From NCBI GenBank assembly GCA_019240115.1, contig JAFAYV010000052.1:90681-154680 (forward strand): a stretch of DNA of 64,000 bases. Reading direction: 5' to 3'. Both the position numbers and the translations under genes were made by a program. Within the stretch, counting starts at the first letter, position 1. Each line of letters starts with the position of its first letter. Below are positions 29,162-38,188 of this stretch, piece after piece. The notes below the pieces were generated by a model, which saw nothing but the letters and a program-made list of their open reading frames with translations, ran no database searches and was not told the DNA's origin. The stretch comes from Solirubrobacterales bacterium. GTDB lineage: Bacteria > Actinomycetota > Thermoleophilia > Solirubrobacterales > Solirubrobacteraceae.

Positions 29162-30256
29162 TCAGAGCCAGCCGCGCTCGGTCGCGATCAGCACCGCTTG
29201 GGCACGGTCCATCGCGCCCAGCTTGCCGTACACGTTGTGCAGATGGGTGCGGATCGTGCTCGTCGAGAGGTTGAGCTCGGTCGCGATCTGCTTGTAGACC
29301 ATGCCCTTCGCGAGACGGCGCAGGACGTCGATCTCGCGCCCGGACATCGGGCAGGGCTCGATCTGGCGGGGGCGCTCGCTCGTCGAGGGCAGCGGCAGCT
29401 CGTACAGGACGATGCGCAGGCTCGCCGGGTCGAGGTCGATCGCCCGCGCGGCGGCGAGCAGCTCGGACGGCGAGATCGAGTCGCCGAGCATGTAGTGGGC
29501 GAGCATGTCGGCAAGGCGGACGATCGCCGCCTCGTCGCTCGCGTCGGGGGCGTGATGGCGTTCGATGACACTGGAGATCGTCCGCGGCAGCGCCCAGCGG
29601 CGGGCGAGCACGCCGCCGACGAGCGCGTGGTCGACGCCGAGCTCCCGGCGCTCGCGGGCGAGGCGGTCCTCGGGGGTGCGCGCCTCGCCGTGCACCTGCC
29701 CGGGATAGCCCGGGTAGGCGTGGACGAGCACCAGCTGGCCGATGTCGTGCAGCAGCGCGGAGACCATCAGCCGGTCGCGCGCGTCGTAGCCGACTTCGCG
29801 TGCGAGCCGGTCGGCGGCGCGCTGGGTGGCCATCGCGTGGAGTCGGAAGCGCTCGGGCATCCCCTGCCAGACCGCGGTGCGCTCGAAGAAGTCGAAGGTC
29901 CGCGCCCGCTGGGCGATCGCCTGCAGGGTCCGGGTCGACAGCACCTCGATCGCGGCCACGACGCTCTCGACGCGGCCGCGGTTCGGACCCTCCAGCTGAT
30001 TGGCGAGGCGCACCAGCGTCACGGTGAGCGCGACATCGGCCTCAACGGCTCCGATGACCTCGCTCATCGCGGGCTCGCCGCCCTCGAACAGGCCGAGCAC
30101 GCGGGCGCGCGACTCGGCGAGCACCGGATAGGCCTCGAGCGCCTCGAACGCGGTGGTCAGCCGGCGGCCGTGGCCCTCGTTGTGGCGGCGCTCGCGCGAG
30201 GCGTAGGGATCGGTGGGTTCAGTCCGGGCAGCGGTCAGAGACACGTCTTCACTCAC
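29162..30256 (-). CDS. HDOD domain protein with C-terminal LuxR-type HTH
   Basis: HDOD-like AYPVLAESRARVLGLFEGGEPAMSEVIGAVEADVALTVTLVRLANQ...ALLHDIGQLVLV; C-term MSGREIDVLRRLAKGMVYKQIATELNLSTSTIRTHLHNVYGKLGAMDRAQAVLIATERGWL. Confidence 0.88.
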   Translation of the reverse strand: MSEDVSLTAARTEPTDPYASRERRHNEGHGRRLTTAFEALEAYPVLAESRARVLGLFEGGEPAMSEVIGAVEADVALTVTLVRLANQLEGPNRGRVESVVAAIEVLSTRTLQAIAQRARTFDFFERTAVWQGMPERFRLHAMATQRAADRLAREVGYDARDRLMVSALLHDIGQLVLVHAYPGYPGQVHGEARTPEDRLARERRELGVDHALVGGVLARRWALPRTISSVIERHHAPDASDEAAIVRLADMLAHYMLGDSISPSELLAAARAIDLDPASLRIVLYELPLPSTSERPRQIEPCPMSGREIDVLRRLAKGMVYKQIATELNLSTSTIRTHLHNVYGKLGAMDRAQAVLIATERGWL

Positions 30257-30380
30257 TCAGCTTTTCGAGGGGCGGCGCCCGTCGTCAGATCGGGAGCCCC
30301 TGCCAACGCCTGCGCCTCGTATATCGGCAGATGTACGAGGGAGGTTGAGGCCGAGATCGAAGATCCCGTTCGCGAAGGGA

Positions 30381-31715
30381 TCAGCCGGCCGCCACGAGGG
30401 CGCGGTCGATCCGAGCCAGCGCTTCGTCGCGCCCGAGCAGCGCCACGCTCTCGAAGATCCCCGGCGAGACCGTCTGTCCGGCGATCGCCACGCGCACCGG
30501 CTGGAACACCTTGCCGGCCTTGACCCCGCGCGCCTGGACGACGCCTCGCAGCGCCTCCTCGATCGCCGCGGGCTCGAACGGCTGCACGCCGGCGAGCGCG
30601 TCGCGGGCGGCGGCGAGGTTCTCGGCGCCGCCGTCGGAGCCGATCGTCTTGGCGAACGCCGCCGGATCCTCGACGGGACCGTCGAACAGGAACGAGACCA
30701 GCGGCCAGAAGTCGGCGAGCGTCTGGATCTTCTCGGCCGAGATCGCGGCCGCGTCGCGCAGCCCGGTGCGGCCCGTGTAGGCCTGCAGCCGGGCGGTCAG
30801 GTCGTCGAGCGTCAGCGCGCGCAGGTGGCGGCCGTCGAGATGGCGCAGCTTGCGCTCGTCGAACACCGCCGGGTTCTTGGAGACGCGGTCCAACCGGAAG
30901 CGCTCGGCGAGCTCTGCGAGGGTGAAGAACTCCTCGTCGGGCGCGAAGCCGGCCCCGAGCAGCGCGATGTAGTTGTCGACCGCCTCCGGCAGATAGCCGG
31001 CGTCGCGCAGCTCCTGGACCGAGGCCGCGCCGTGGCGCTTGGAGAGCTTGCGCCCGTCGGGCCCGTGCAGTAGGGGCAGGTGCGCGTAGATCGGCTCGGG
31101 CGCGCCGAGCGCCTCGAGCACGAGCAGCTGCCGCGCGGTATTGGACAGATGGTCCTCCCCGCGCACGACGTGCGTGATGGCGGCGTCGGAGTCGTCGACG
31201 GCGACCGCGAAGTTGTACAGCGGCGATTCGTCGGCCCGTGCAATCACCGGGTCGTCGAGGGTCGAGTTGGCAAAGGCGGCCTCTCCGCGGATGACGTCGC
31301 GGACGACCGTCTCGCCGGCGTCGGGCACCCGCAGGCGGACCGCCCCGCTGCTCTCGGGCTCGCCGCGAAAGCCGCGGTCCGAGCCGTGACGCTCCTTGTA
31401 GGCGCGGACGTCGTCGGCGGTCGCGGTGGAGCGGTAGGCGTGCCCGGCGTGCAGCAGCGAGGCGAGCGCCGCGGCGTGACGGTCGACCCGCGCTGACTGG
31501 AAGATCGGTCCCTCGTCGTAGTCGAGGTTCAGCCACCGCAGGGCATCGAGGATCTGCTCGACGTTCTCGGGCGTCGAGCGCTCACGGTCGGTATCTTCGA
31601 TCCGCAGCACGAGCGTGCCCCCGTGGCCCCGCGCCAGCAGCCAGTTGTACAACGCGGTGCGCGCGCCGCCGATATGCAGCGCCCCGGTCGGAGAAGGAGC
31701 GAAGCGAACTCTCAT
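30381..31715 (-). CDS. gltX: Glutamyl-tRNA synthetase
   Basis: MRVRFAPSPTGALHIGGARTALYNWLLAR; GRKLSKRHGAAS (KLSKR). Confidence 0.96.
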   Translation of the reverse strand: MRVRFAPSPTGALHIGGARTALYNWLLARGHGGTLVLRIEDTDRERSTPENVEQILDALRWLNLDYDEGPIFQSARVDRHAAALASLLHAGHAYRSTATADDVRAYKERHGSDRGFRGEPESSGAVRLRVPDAGETVVRDVIRGEAAFANSTLDDPVIARADESPLYNFAVAVDDSDAAITHVVRGEDHLSNTARQLLVLEALGAPEPIYAHLPLLHGPDGRKLSKRHGAASVQELRDAGYLPEAVDNYIALLGAGFAPDEEFFTLAELAERFRLDRVSKNPAVFDERKLRHLDGRHLRALTLDDLTARLQAYTGRTGLRDAAAISAEKIQTLADFWPLVSFLFDGPVEDPAAFAKTIGSDGGAENLAAARDALAGVQPFEPAAIEEALRGVVQARGVKAGKVFQPVRVAIAGQTVSPGIFESVALLGRDEALARIDRALVAAG

Positions 31716-31730
31716 GGACACCGTCAACGG

Positions 31731-32690
31731 ATGCTAATCGGCGCGCACGTCTCCCCGGCCGGCGGCCTGCCCAAGGCGATCGAGCGCGGGACCGAGAAGC
31801 GATGTCAGGCGATCCAGATCTTCAACCAGTCGCCTCGGCAGTGGCGCCCGACCGCCTACGGCGAGGACGACTTCGCGGCGTTTCGCGACGCGATGAAGCC
31901 CAGCCCCATCAAGGCGGTGCTCATCCACGCCGTATACCTGCTCAACTGCGCCTCCGAGGACCGCGAGATCCGCGACAAGTCCCGCGCCTCGCTGATCCAT
32001 TCGTTGACCGTCGGTGCCGGGATCGGAGCCGCGGGCGTGGTGCTCCACCCCGGATCGGCAGCCGGACGACGCGCCGGCGAGCCAAACAGGCGAGGCCCGA
32101 CGCCGAGCGGCTCGCACCGGCGCGATGGCGAGGTCGCCGCGGCGATCAAGCGTGCGGGACGGGTGATCGCGCAGGCGCTCGGCGAGACCCAGGGCTGTCC
32201 GCTGCACCTCGAGGACACCGCGGGCGCCGGCGGCACGCTCGGGCGCTCGTTCGCCGAGCTGGCCGAGCTGCTCGACGCCGCCGGGGGCGACACCCGGCTC
32301 GGCGTCTGCCTCGATTCCTGCCACCTGCTCGCCTCCGGCTACGACATCCGGACCGCGCCGGGCCTGACCGCGACGCTGGACGACTTCGGCAAGGAGGTCG
32401 GGATCCGGCGCCTGCGGTCGCTGCATCTCAACGACTCCCGGACGCCGCTGGGGTCCAACCGCGACCGCCACGCCAACATCGGCGAGGGCGAGCTCGGCGA
32501 GTCGGGCTGCGCCACCTTCCTCTCCGAGCCGCGCTTCGACGAGCTGCCCTGCGTCCTCGAGACCCCGGGGCCCGAGCGCCAGGGTCCGACGGCCGAGGAA
32601 ATCGCACTCTGCTTGACGCTGCGCAAGCGGGGGCAGGCCTCGCGCAAGCGCGCCGCCACCCGCGCCCGGACATCGCGCGCGAAGGCGTGA
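31731..32690 (+). CDS. nfo: Endonuclease IV (AP endonuclease)
   Basis: MLIGAHVSPAGGLPKAIERG; IFNQSPRQWRP; VVLHPGS; LEDTAGAGGTLGRSFAELAEL; GVCLDSCHLLASGYDIRT; HLNDSRTPLGSNRDRHANIGEGELG. Confidence 0.93.
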   Translation: MLIGAHVSPAGGLPKAIERGTEKRCQAIQIFNQSPRQWRPTAYGEDDFAAFRDAMKPSPIKAVLIHAVYLLNCASEDREIRDKSRASLIHSLTVGAGIGAAGVVLHPGSAAGRRAGEPNRRGPTPSGSHRRDGEVAAAIKRAGRVIAQALGETQGCPLHLEDTAGAGGTLGRSFAELAELLDAAGGDTRLGVCLDSCHLLASGYDIRTAPGLTATLDDFGKEVGIRRLRSLHLNDSRTPLGSNRDRHANIGEGELGESGCATFLSEPRFDELPCVLETPGPERQGPTAEEIALCLTLRKRGQASRKRAATRARTSRAKA

Positions 32691-32732
32691 CGAGGCCGAA
32701 CCGCGAGCCGCGGTAGCTTGTCGGGCGTCGCG

Positions 32733-34139
32733 ATGGCCCCCGACGATCTCACCCGTCCCGCAGACGCGCTCGTCATCTTCGGGATCACCGGCGATCTGGC
32801 CCGGAAGATGACCTTCCAGGCGCTCTACCGGCTCGAGCGCCGCGGGCTGCTCGACTGCCCGGTGATCGGCGTCGCCCTCGAGGACTGGACCGAGGACCAC
32901 CTGCGCGCGCACGCCCGCGACTCGATCGCCGGCACCGGCGAACGGATCGACGACCGGGTGTTCCGGCGGCTGGCCCGGCGACTGCGCTACGTCTGCGGCG
33001 ACTTCGGCGCCGGCGCGACCTATGCGGCGATCAAGCAGGCGCTCGGCGACGCCCAGAACCCGGTCTTCTACCTCGAGGTTCCGCCCTCGCTGTTCGCGAC
33101 GGTGGTCGCCGGCCTCGCCGATGCCGGTCTCGTCCAAGGCGGTCGCCGGGTGGTCGTCGAGAAGCCGTTCGGCTCCGACCTCGCCTCCGCCCGGCAGCTG
33201 GCCGCTGACCTGCACAAGCACATCGCCGAGGAGCAGCTGCTGCGCATCGACCATTTTCTTGGCAAGCTCGGCCTCGAGGAGATCCTCTACCTGCGCTTCG
33301 CCAACGCGTTCCTCGAGCCCGTGTGGAACCGCGGCTTCATCTCCTGCGTGCAGATCACGATGGCCGAGAGCCTCGGGGTCAAGGACCGCGGCCGGTTCTA
33401 TGACCCGGTGGGCGCGCTGCGCGACGTCGTCGTCAACCATCTGCTGCAGATCCTCGGCTCGTGCGCGATGGACGCGCCCGCGTCGGGCGCCGCCGACAGC
33501 CATAAGGACGCCAAGGTGGCGATCTTCCGCTCGGTGCTGCCCGCCGACCCGGGGCACTGCGTCCGCGGCCAGTACGACGGCTATCGGAAGATCGACGGAG
33601 TGCGGGCCAACTCGACGACCGAGACCTACGTGGCACTGCGCCTGCAGATCGACAGCTGGCGCTGGTCGGGCGTGCCGTTCTTCATCCGCACCGGCAAGCG
33701 GCTGCCGGCTCGTCAGACAGAGCTGCGGCTCGTCTTCCAGCACGCGCCACGACTGCCGTTCATCCCGACGACGCAGCGCCATCCGTCCCCGAGCCAGCTC
33801 GTCTTCCGCATCGACCCCGAGACGGGCATCCGGATGGTGCTCGACGCTCGGCGCGCGGACAAGCGCGGTGCGAGCGAGATCGAGCTCGACATGGAGTTCG
33901 CGCGCGAGGGCGGCGAGGGCGCGACGCCCTACGAGGAGCTCCTGCACGACGCGCTCATCGGCGACCGCTCCCACTTCACCCGGCAGGACATGGTCGAGGA
34001 GTGCTGGCGGATCGTGCAACCCCTGCTCGATGCCCCCCCGTCCGTCGTCCGCTACCCGCAGGGCTCCTGGGGTCCGCCGGAGGCCGATCAGCTGCTCAGC
34101 GGCCGCGGCGGCTGGCGCGGGCCCTGGCTGCCGAGTTAG
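32733..34139 (+). CDS. zwf: Glucose-6-phosphate 1-dehydrogenase
   Basis: [30 protein letters not shown] active-site motif; [15 protein letters not shown]. Confidence 0.96.
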   Translation: MAPDDLTRPADALVIFGITGDLARKMTFQALYRLERRGLLDCPVIGVALEDWTEDHLRAHARDSIAGTGERIDDRVFRRLARRLRYVCGDFGAGATYAAIKQALGDAQNPVFYLEVPPSLFATVVAGLADAGLVQGGRRVVVEKPFGSDLASARQLAADLHKHIAEEQLLRIDHFLGKLGLEEILYLRFANAFLEPVWNRGFISCVQITMAESLGVKDRGRFYDPVGALRDVVVNHLLQILGSCAMDAPASGAADSHKDAKVAIFRSVLPADPGHCVRGQYDGYRKIDGVRANSTTETYVALRLQIDSWRWSGVPFFIRTGKRLPARQTELRLVFQHAPRLPFIPTTQRHPSPSQLVFRIDPETGIRMVLDARRADKRGASEIELDMEFAREGGEGATPYEELLHDALIGDRSHFTRQDMVEECWRIVQPLLDAPPSVVRYPQGSWGPPEADQLLSGRGGWRGPWLPS

Positions 34140-34209
34140 GGTCCGCGTGCGCACCTCCTCGCGTCCGGCGCCGGGGCAGGTCGAGCGCTCGCGACGGCGA
34201 ACTGGTCTC

Positions 34210-34383
34210 ATGGACATGCGCGTCAGCCTGAGCACGATCATCTGGCTGGTCGTCGGGGTGCTCATCGCCTCGGCGCACCACTATCTCGAGAAGCTCGACG
34301 CGATCCGTCCCGTCGTCTCGGCGGCGCTTGCGGTCGTGCTCTGGCCGCTGCTGCTGCTCGGGATCAATCTCCACGTGCGCTGA
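34210..34383 (+). CDS. 57-aa two-helix membrane mini-protein
   Basis: MDMRVSLSTIIWLVVGVLIASAHHYLEKLDAIRPVVSAALAVVLWPLLLLGINLHVR*; ATG at 34210, no competing feature. Confidence 0.6.
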   Translation: MDMRVSLSTIIWLVVGVLIASAHHYLEKLDAIRPVVSAALAVVLWPLLLLGINLHVR

Positions 34384-34426
34384 CCGCTTCGGCGGGGCGT
34401 CCGGCATCACCCCCAAACGCGGATTG

Positions 34427-37400
34427 TCAGGCGACGCTCGCCGCGCGGACCTCCGACGGCGCGTCGGCCGGGTCGCGCTCGGCGCCCGCGTCGCGCTCGG
34501 CGACCCCGGCGGCCCCGGCGGCCCCGGCGGCCTCGGCGGCCTCGGCGGCCTCGGCGGCCTCGGCCTCGGCGGCCTCGGCGATCATCGCCGATCCGAGCAG
34601 CGCGTCGAGCTCGGCGTGGAGGCTCGCGGAGCGGGCGACGCGGAAGCTCGGCCCGAGCCGCAGCCGGCGGGCACCGACCGTGGTCGCGAGCTCGATGACG
34701 ACGTCGGCCTCGCCGGGAAAGCCGGCGAGGACCTCCTTGAGCTCGGCGAGCGCCGTGGCGGGCAGCAGGGTGGCGTCGAGGCGCAAGCGCAGCGCGGCGG
34801 CACGCAGCACCGGTTTGGCGGCCTGAACCTGGGCGTCGCGGACCTCCTGCTCGGTCGGCACGAAACGCTCGACCTGCTGGGCGATGAGGCAGGTCTTGTC
34901 GCGATCCTTATGGTCCACGCGCCCGCGCACGAGCACGATCGAGTCCTGGTGCAGCGCGTCGTCGCAGGAGTCCAACACCTTGCCGAAGACGACGATCTCG
35001 ACCGAGGCATCGAGGTCGTAGATCGTCGCGAACATCATCCAGTCGCCTTTCTTGGTCTTGATCCGCTTCGCCTGGGTGACCATCCCGCCGATCGTCACCC
35101 AGTCGCCGTCGCGGCGATCGGGAAGCTCGAGCAGGGTGCTGTCGACCCTGGCGCGGAGCGCCGGACCGACGTCCTTGAGTGGATGAGCGGAGATGAACAG
35201 CCCGAGCGCCTCCTTCTCGGCGACGAGCAGCTCGTTGCGGTCGAACTCCTCGCCGGGGATCGGCGCGTGGCTGGGCGCCGCGAACGCGCCCGGCGGCGCG
35301 CCGAGTCCCCCGCCGAGCCCGTCCGCCGGCTGCGCCGGCGCGAGGTCGAAGATCGAGCCCTGACCGATGAGCGCGTCCTGCTGGGCCTTCTGACCCGCCG
35401 CCTGGGCCTGCTCGAGGACGGCGAGCATGCCCTTGCGGGTCGCGTTCGTCGATCCGAAGGCGCCGCACTTGATCAGCGCCTCGACCGCCTTGCGGTTGAC
35501 CGCGCGGTTGTCGACGCGCTCGCAGAAGTCGAACAGGCTCGTGAATGGACGTTGGGGGCCGCCCGCCTCGCCCTCGCGAGCGCGCTTGATCGCCTCCACC
35601 GCCTGGAAGCCGACGCCCTTGACGGCGTCGAGGCCGAAGCGGATGTTGCCGTCGACGACGACGAACTCGTGGTCGGACAGGTTGACGTCGGGCGGCAGGA
35701 TCGCGATCCCCATCTGCTCGGCCTGGGCGACGAAGAAGGGCACCTTGTCCTTGGTCTCCATCACCGAGGAGATGAGCGCGGCCATGTACTCGGCCGGGTA
35801 GTTGGCCCGCAGCCACGCCGTCCGATAGGAGATGAGCGTGTAGCAGGCGGCGTGCGAGCGGTTGAACGAGTAGTCGGCGGACTTCTCGTTCGTCGTCCAC
35901 AGCCACTCGATCGTTGACTCGGAGGTCCCCGAAGCGCGGCAGCCGTCGTAGAACTCGGGCCGCAGCCGGGCCATCGCCTCGCGGTTCTTCTTGCCGATCG
36001 CCTTGCGCAGATCGTCGGCCTTGGCCCCGCTGAAGCCCGCGAGCTCGGTGGCGATCCGCATCGCCTGCTCCTGATAGAGGATGACGCCCTTCGTCGACTC
36101 GAGGATCGGCCGCAGCCGCTCGTCGAGATACGTGACCGAGTCCGGGTCGCGCTTGCCCCGCGCGTAGGTCGGGATCTGGTCCATCGCCCCCGGTCGATAC
36201 AGCGCGTTGAGCGCGACGAGGTCGTCGAACTCGGTCGGTCGCACCTTCTTCAGCGCCTCGCGCATGCCCTCGGACTCGAACTGGAACACCCCGACCGAGT
36301 CGCCGTTGGCGAGCATCTGGTAGGTGGGAGCGTGGTCGAGCGGGAGCGTGCTCATGTCGGGGCGATCGCCGGTCGAGCGCTCCACGATGTCGAGCGCGTC
36401 CTCGATCACGTCGAGGTTGCGCAGCCCGAGGAAGTCCATCTTCAGCAGCCCGAGCTTCTCGACGGGCTTCATCGAGAACTGCGTCACGGTGCGGAACACG
36501 CGCTCGCCGTTCTCGTCCGCGCCGGCGTCGGCGATCTGCAGCGGCAGGATGTCGGTCAGGGGACGATCGGAGATGACCACGGCGGCGGCGTGGATCGACG
36601 AGTTGCGGATCGTGCCCTCGAGGCCGCGGGCGACGTCGACGATCGCCTTGGCCACCCCGTCGCGGTCGACCTCGGCGCGCAGCGGTTGGCCCGGCGCCAG
36701 GCACTCCGCGAACTTCGGGGGCCGCCCCTGCTGGGGGTCTGGGATGAGCTTGGCCAGCCGGTCTCCCACCCCGTAGTCGTGGCCGAGCACCCGCGCCGCG
36801 TCGCGCGTCGCCGCGCGCGGGAACATCTTGCCGAAGGTGACGATCTGGGCGACCGCCTCCTTGCCGTACTTCTCGGTCACGTAGCGGATGACGCGCTCGC
36901 GACCGCGCACCGAGAAGTCCATGTCGATGTCGGGCATCGACACGCGCTCAGGGTTGAGGAACCGCTCGAACAGCAGGTCGTAGCGCAGCGGGTCGACGTC
37001 GGTGATCTGCAGGCAGTAGGCGACGATCGAGCCGGCCGCCGAGCCGCGGCCCGGGCCGACCGCGATCCCGGAGTCCTTGGCGAACTTGACGAAGTCCCAG
37101 ACGATCAGGAAGTAGGCGTTGAACCCCATCCGGTCGATGACGCCGAGCTCATAGTCGGCTCGCTCGCGCGCCTGTGCCGGCACCGGCTCCCCGTAGCGAT
37201 GGGCCAGCCCGCGCGCGACCAGCTCGCGCAGGAACTCTCCCTCCCCCTGCTCGCCGGGCGTCGGATAGCGCGGGATGAGCTGGCGGTCGAGCTCGAGCTC
37301 GACGTCGCACCGCTCGGCGATCTCCACGGTCGAGGCGATCGCCTCGGGCCACTGCGCAAACGCGTCGGCCATCTCCTGGCTCGAGCGCAGATAGAACTCG

Positions 37401-38119
37401 TTGCTCTCGAAGGTGATCTTCGGCTGGCTGAGCGTCGACTTCGTCTGCACGCACAGCAGTGCGGCGTGGTGGTGGTAGTCCTCGCGCCGAAGGTAGTGGA
37501 CGTCGCCGGTGCCGACGAGCGGACGACCGAGCTCGCCGGCGATGCGCACGATCTGCTCGTTGCACCGGTCTTGGAGCGCGAGGCCGTTCTTCTGCACCTC
37601 GAAGTAGACGTTCTCGCGTCCGACCGCCTCCATGAGCTCCTGGGCGTGCGCGCGGGCGTCGCCCGGGCGCTCGTCGGCGAGCAGCTGGCAGAACCGCGAC
37701 GCCAGACAGCCGGTGAGCGCGATCACGCCCTCGCCGTGCTCGGCGAGCTGGGCCATGTCGACCGACGGCTTGCCGCGCTGATATCCATCGAGAAAGCCCG
37801 CCGAGGAGAGCCTGACCAGGTTCCGATAGCCAATCGGGGTGGCCGCCAGCAGGGTCAGGTGATAGCGGTCGAGCTTGCCCGGCGCGCGCACCGCGTGGTC
37901 GTCCACGACATAGATCTCGCAGCCGAGGATCGGCTTGACCCCGCGTTCGCGACACGCGGTGAACAGCTCCACCGAACCGTTCATCACTCCATGGTCGGTC
38001 AGCCCGAGCGCCGGCTGCTCGTACTCGGCGGCGCGCTCGGCGAGCGCCTCGATCTTGCATGCCCCGTCGAGCAGCGAGTACTCGGAGTGAACGTGGAGGT
38101 GGGCGCAGACGGAGGTCAT
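34427..38119 (-). CDS. dnaE: DNA polymerase III subunit alpha
   Basis: HLHVHSEYSLLDGACKIEAL PHP domain; GPGRGSAAGSIVAYCLQITDVDPLRYDLLFERFLNPERVSMPDIDMDFS; C-terminal OB-fold; Ala/Glu-rich tail. Confidence 0.97.
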   Translation of the reverse strand: MTSVCAHLHVHSEYSLLDGACKIEALAERAAEYEQPALGLTDHGVMNGSVELFTACRERGVKPILGCEIYVVDDHAVRAPGKLDRYHLTLLAATPIGYRNLVRLSSAGFLDGYQRGKPSVDMAQLAEHGEGVIALTGCLASRFCQLLADERPGDARAHAQELMEAVGRENVYFEVQKNGLALQDRCNEQIVRIAGELGRPLVGTGDVHYLRREDYHHHAALLCVQTKSTLSQPKITFESNEFYLRSSQEMADAFAQWPEAIASTVEIAERCDVELELDRQLIPRYPTPGEQGEGEFLRELVARGLAHRYGEPVPAQARERADYELGVIDRMGFNAYFLIVWDFVKFAKDSGIAVGPGRGSAAGSIVAYCLQITDVDPLRYDLLFERFLNPERVSMPDIDMDFSVRGRERVIRYVTEKYGKEAVAQIVTFGKMFPRAATRDAARVLGHDYGVGDRLAKLIPDPQQGRPPKFAECLAPGQPLRAEVDRDGVAKAIVDVARGLEGTIRNSSIHAAAVVISDRPLTDILPLQIADAGADENGERVFRTVTQFSMKPVEKLGLLKMDFLGLRNLDVIEDALDIVERSTGDRPDMSTLPLDHAPTYQMLANGDSVGVFQFESEGMREALKKVRPTEFDDLVALNALYRPGAMDQIPTYARGKRDPDSVTYLDERLRPILESTKGVILYQEQAMRIATELAGFSGAKADDLRKAIGKKNREAMARLRPEFYDGCRASGTSESTIEWLWTTNEKSADYSFNRSHAACYTLISYRTAWLRANYPAEYMAALISSVMETKDKVPFFVAQAEQMGIAILPPDVNLSDHEFVVVDGNIRFGLDAVKGVGFQAVEAIKRAREGEAGGPQRPFTSLFDFCERVDNRAVNRKAVEALIKCGAFGSTNATRKGMLAVLEQAQAAGQKAQQDALIGQGSIFDLAPAQPADGLGGGLGAPPGAFAAPSHAPIPGEEFDRNELLVAEKEALGLFISAHPLKDVGPALRARVDSTLLELPDRRDGDWVTIGGMVTQAKRIKTKKGDWMMFATIYDLDASVEIVVFGKVLDSCDDALHQDSIVLVRGRVDHKDRDKTCLIAQQVERFVPTEQEVRDAQVQAAKPVLRAAALRLRLDATLLPATALAELKEVLAGFPGEADVVIELATTVGARRLRLGPSFRVARSASLHAELDALLGSAMIAEAAEAEAAEAAEAAEAAGAAGAAGVAERDAGAERDPADAPSEVRAASVA

Positions 38120-38188
38120 CGGCGGCTGGTTTCCAGATTAGGCGTCGTGGCGGACGCCGTGACCGACGGCCGGGCGTCGGCCGGAAAT

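Noticed and set aside
31734-34265. 843-aa minus-strand ORF
   Set aside because: Antisense to nfo and zwf, both with intact catalytic motifs
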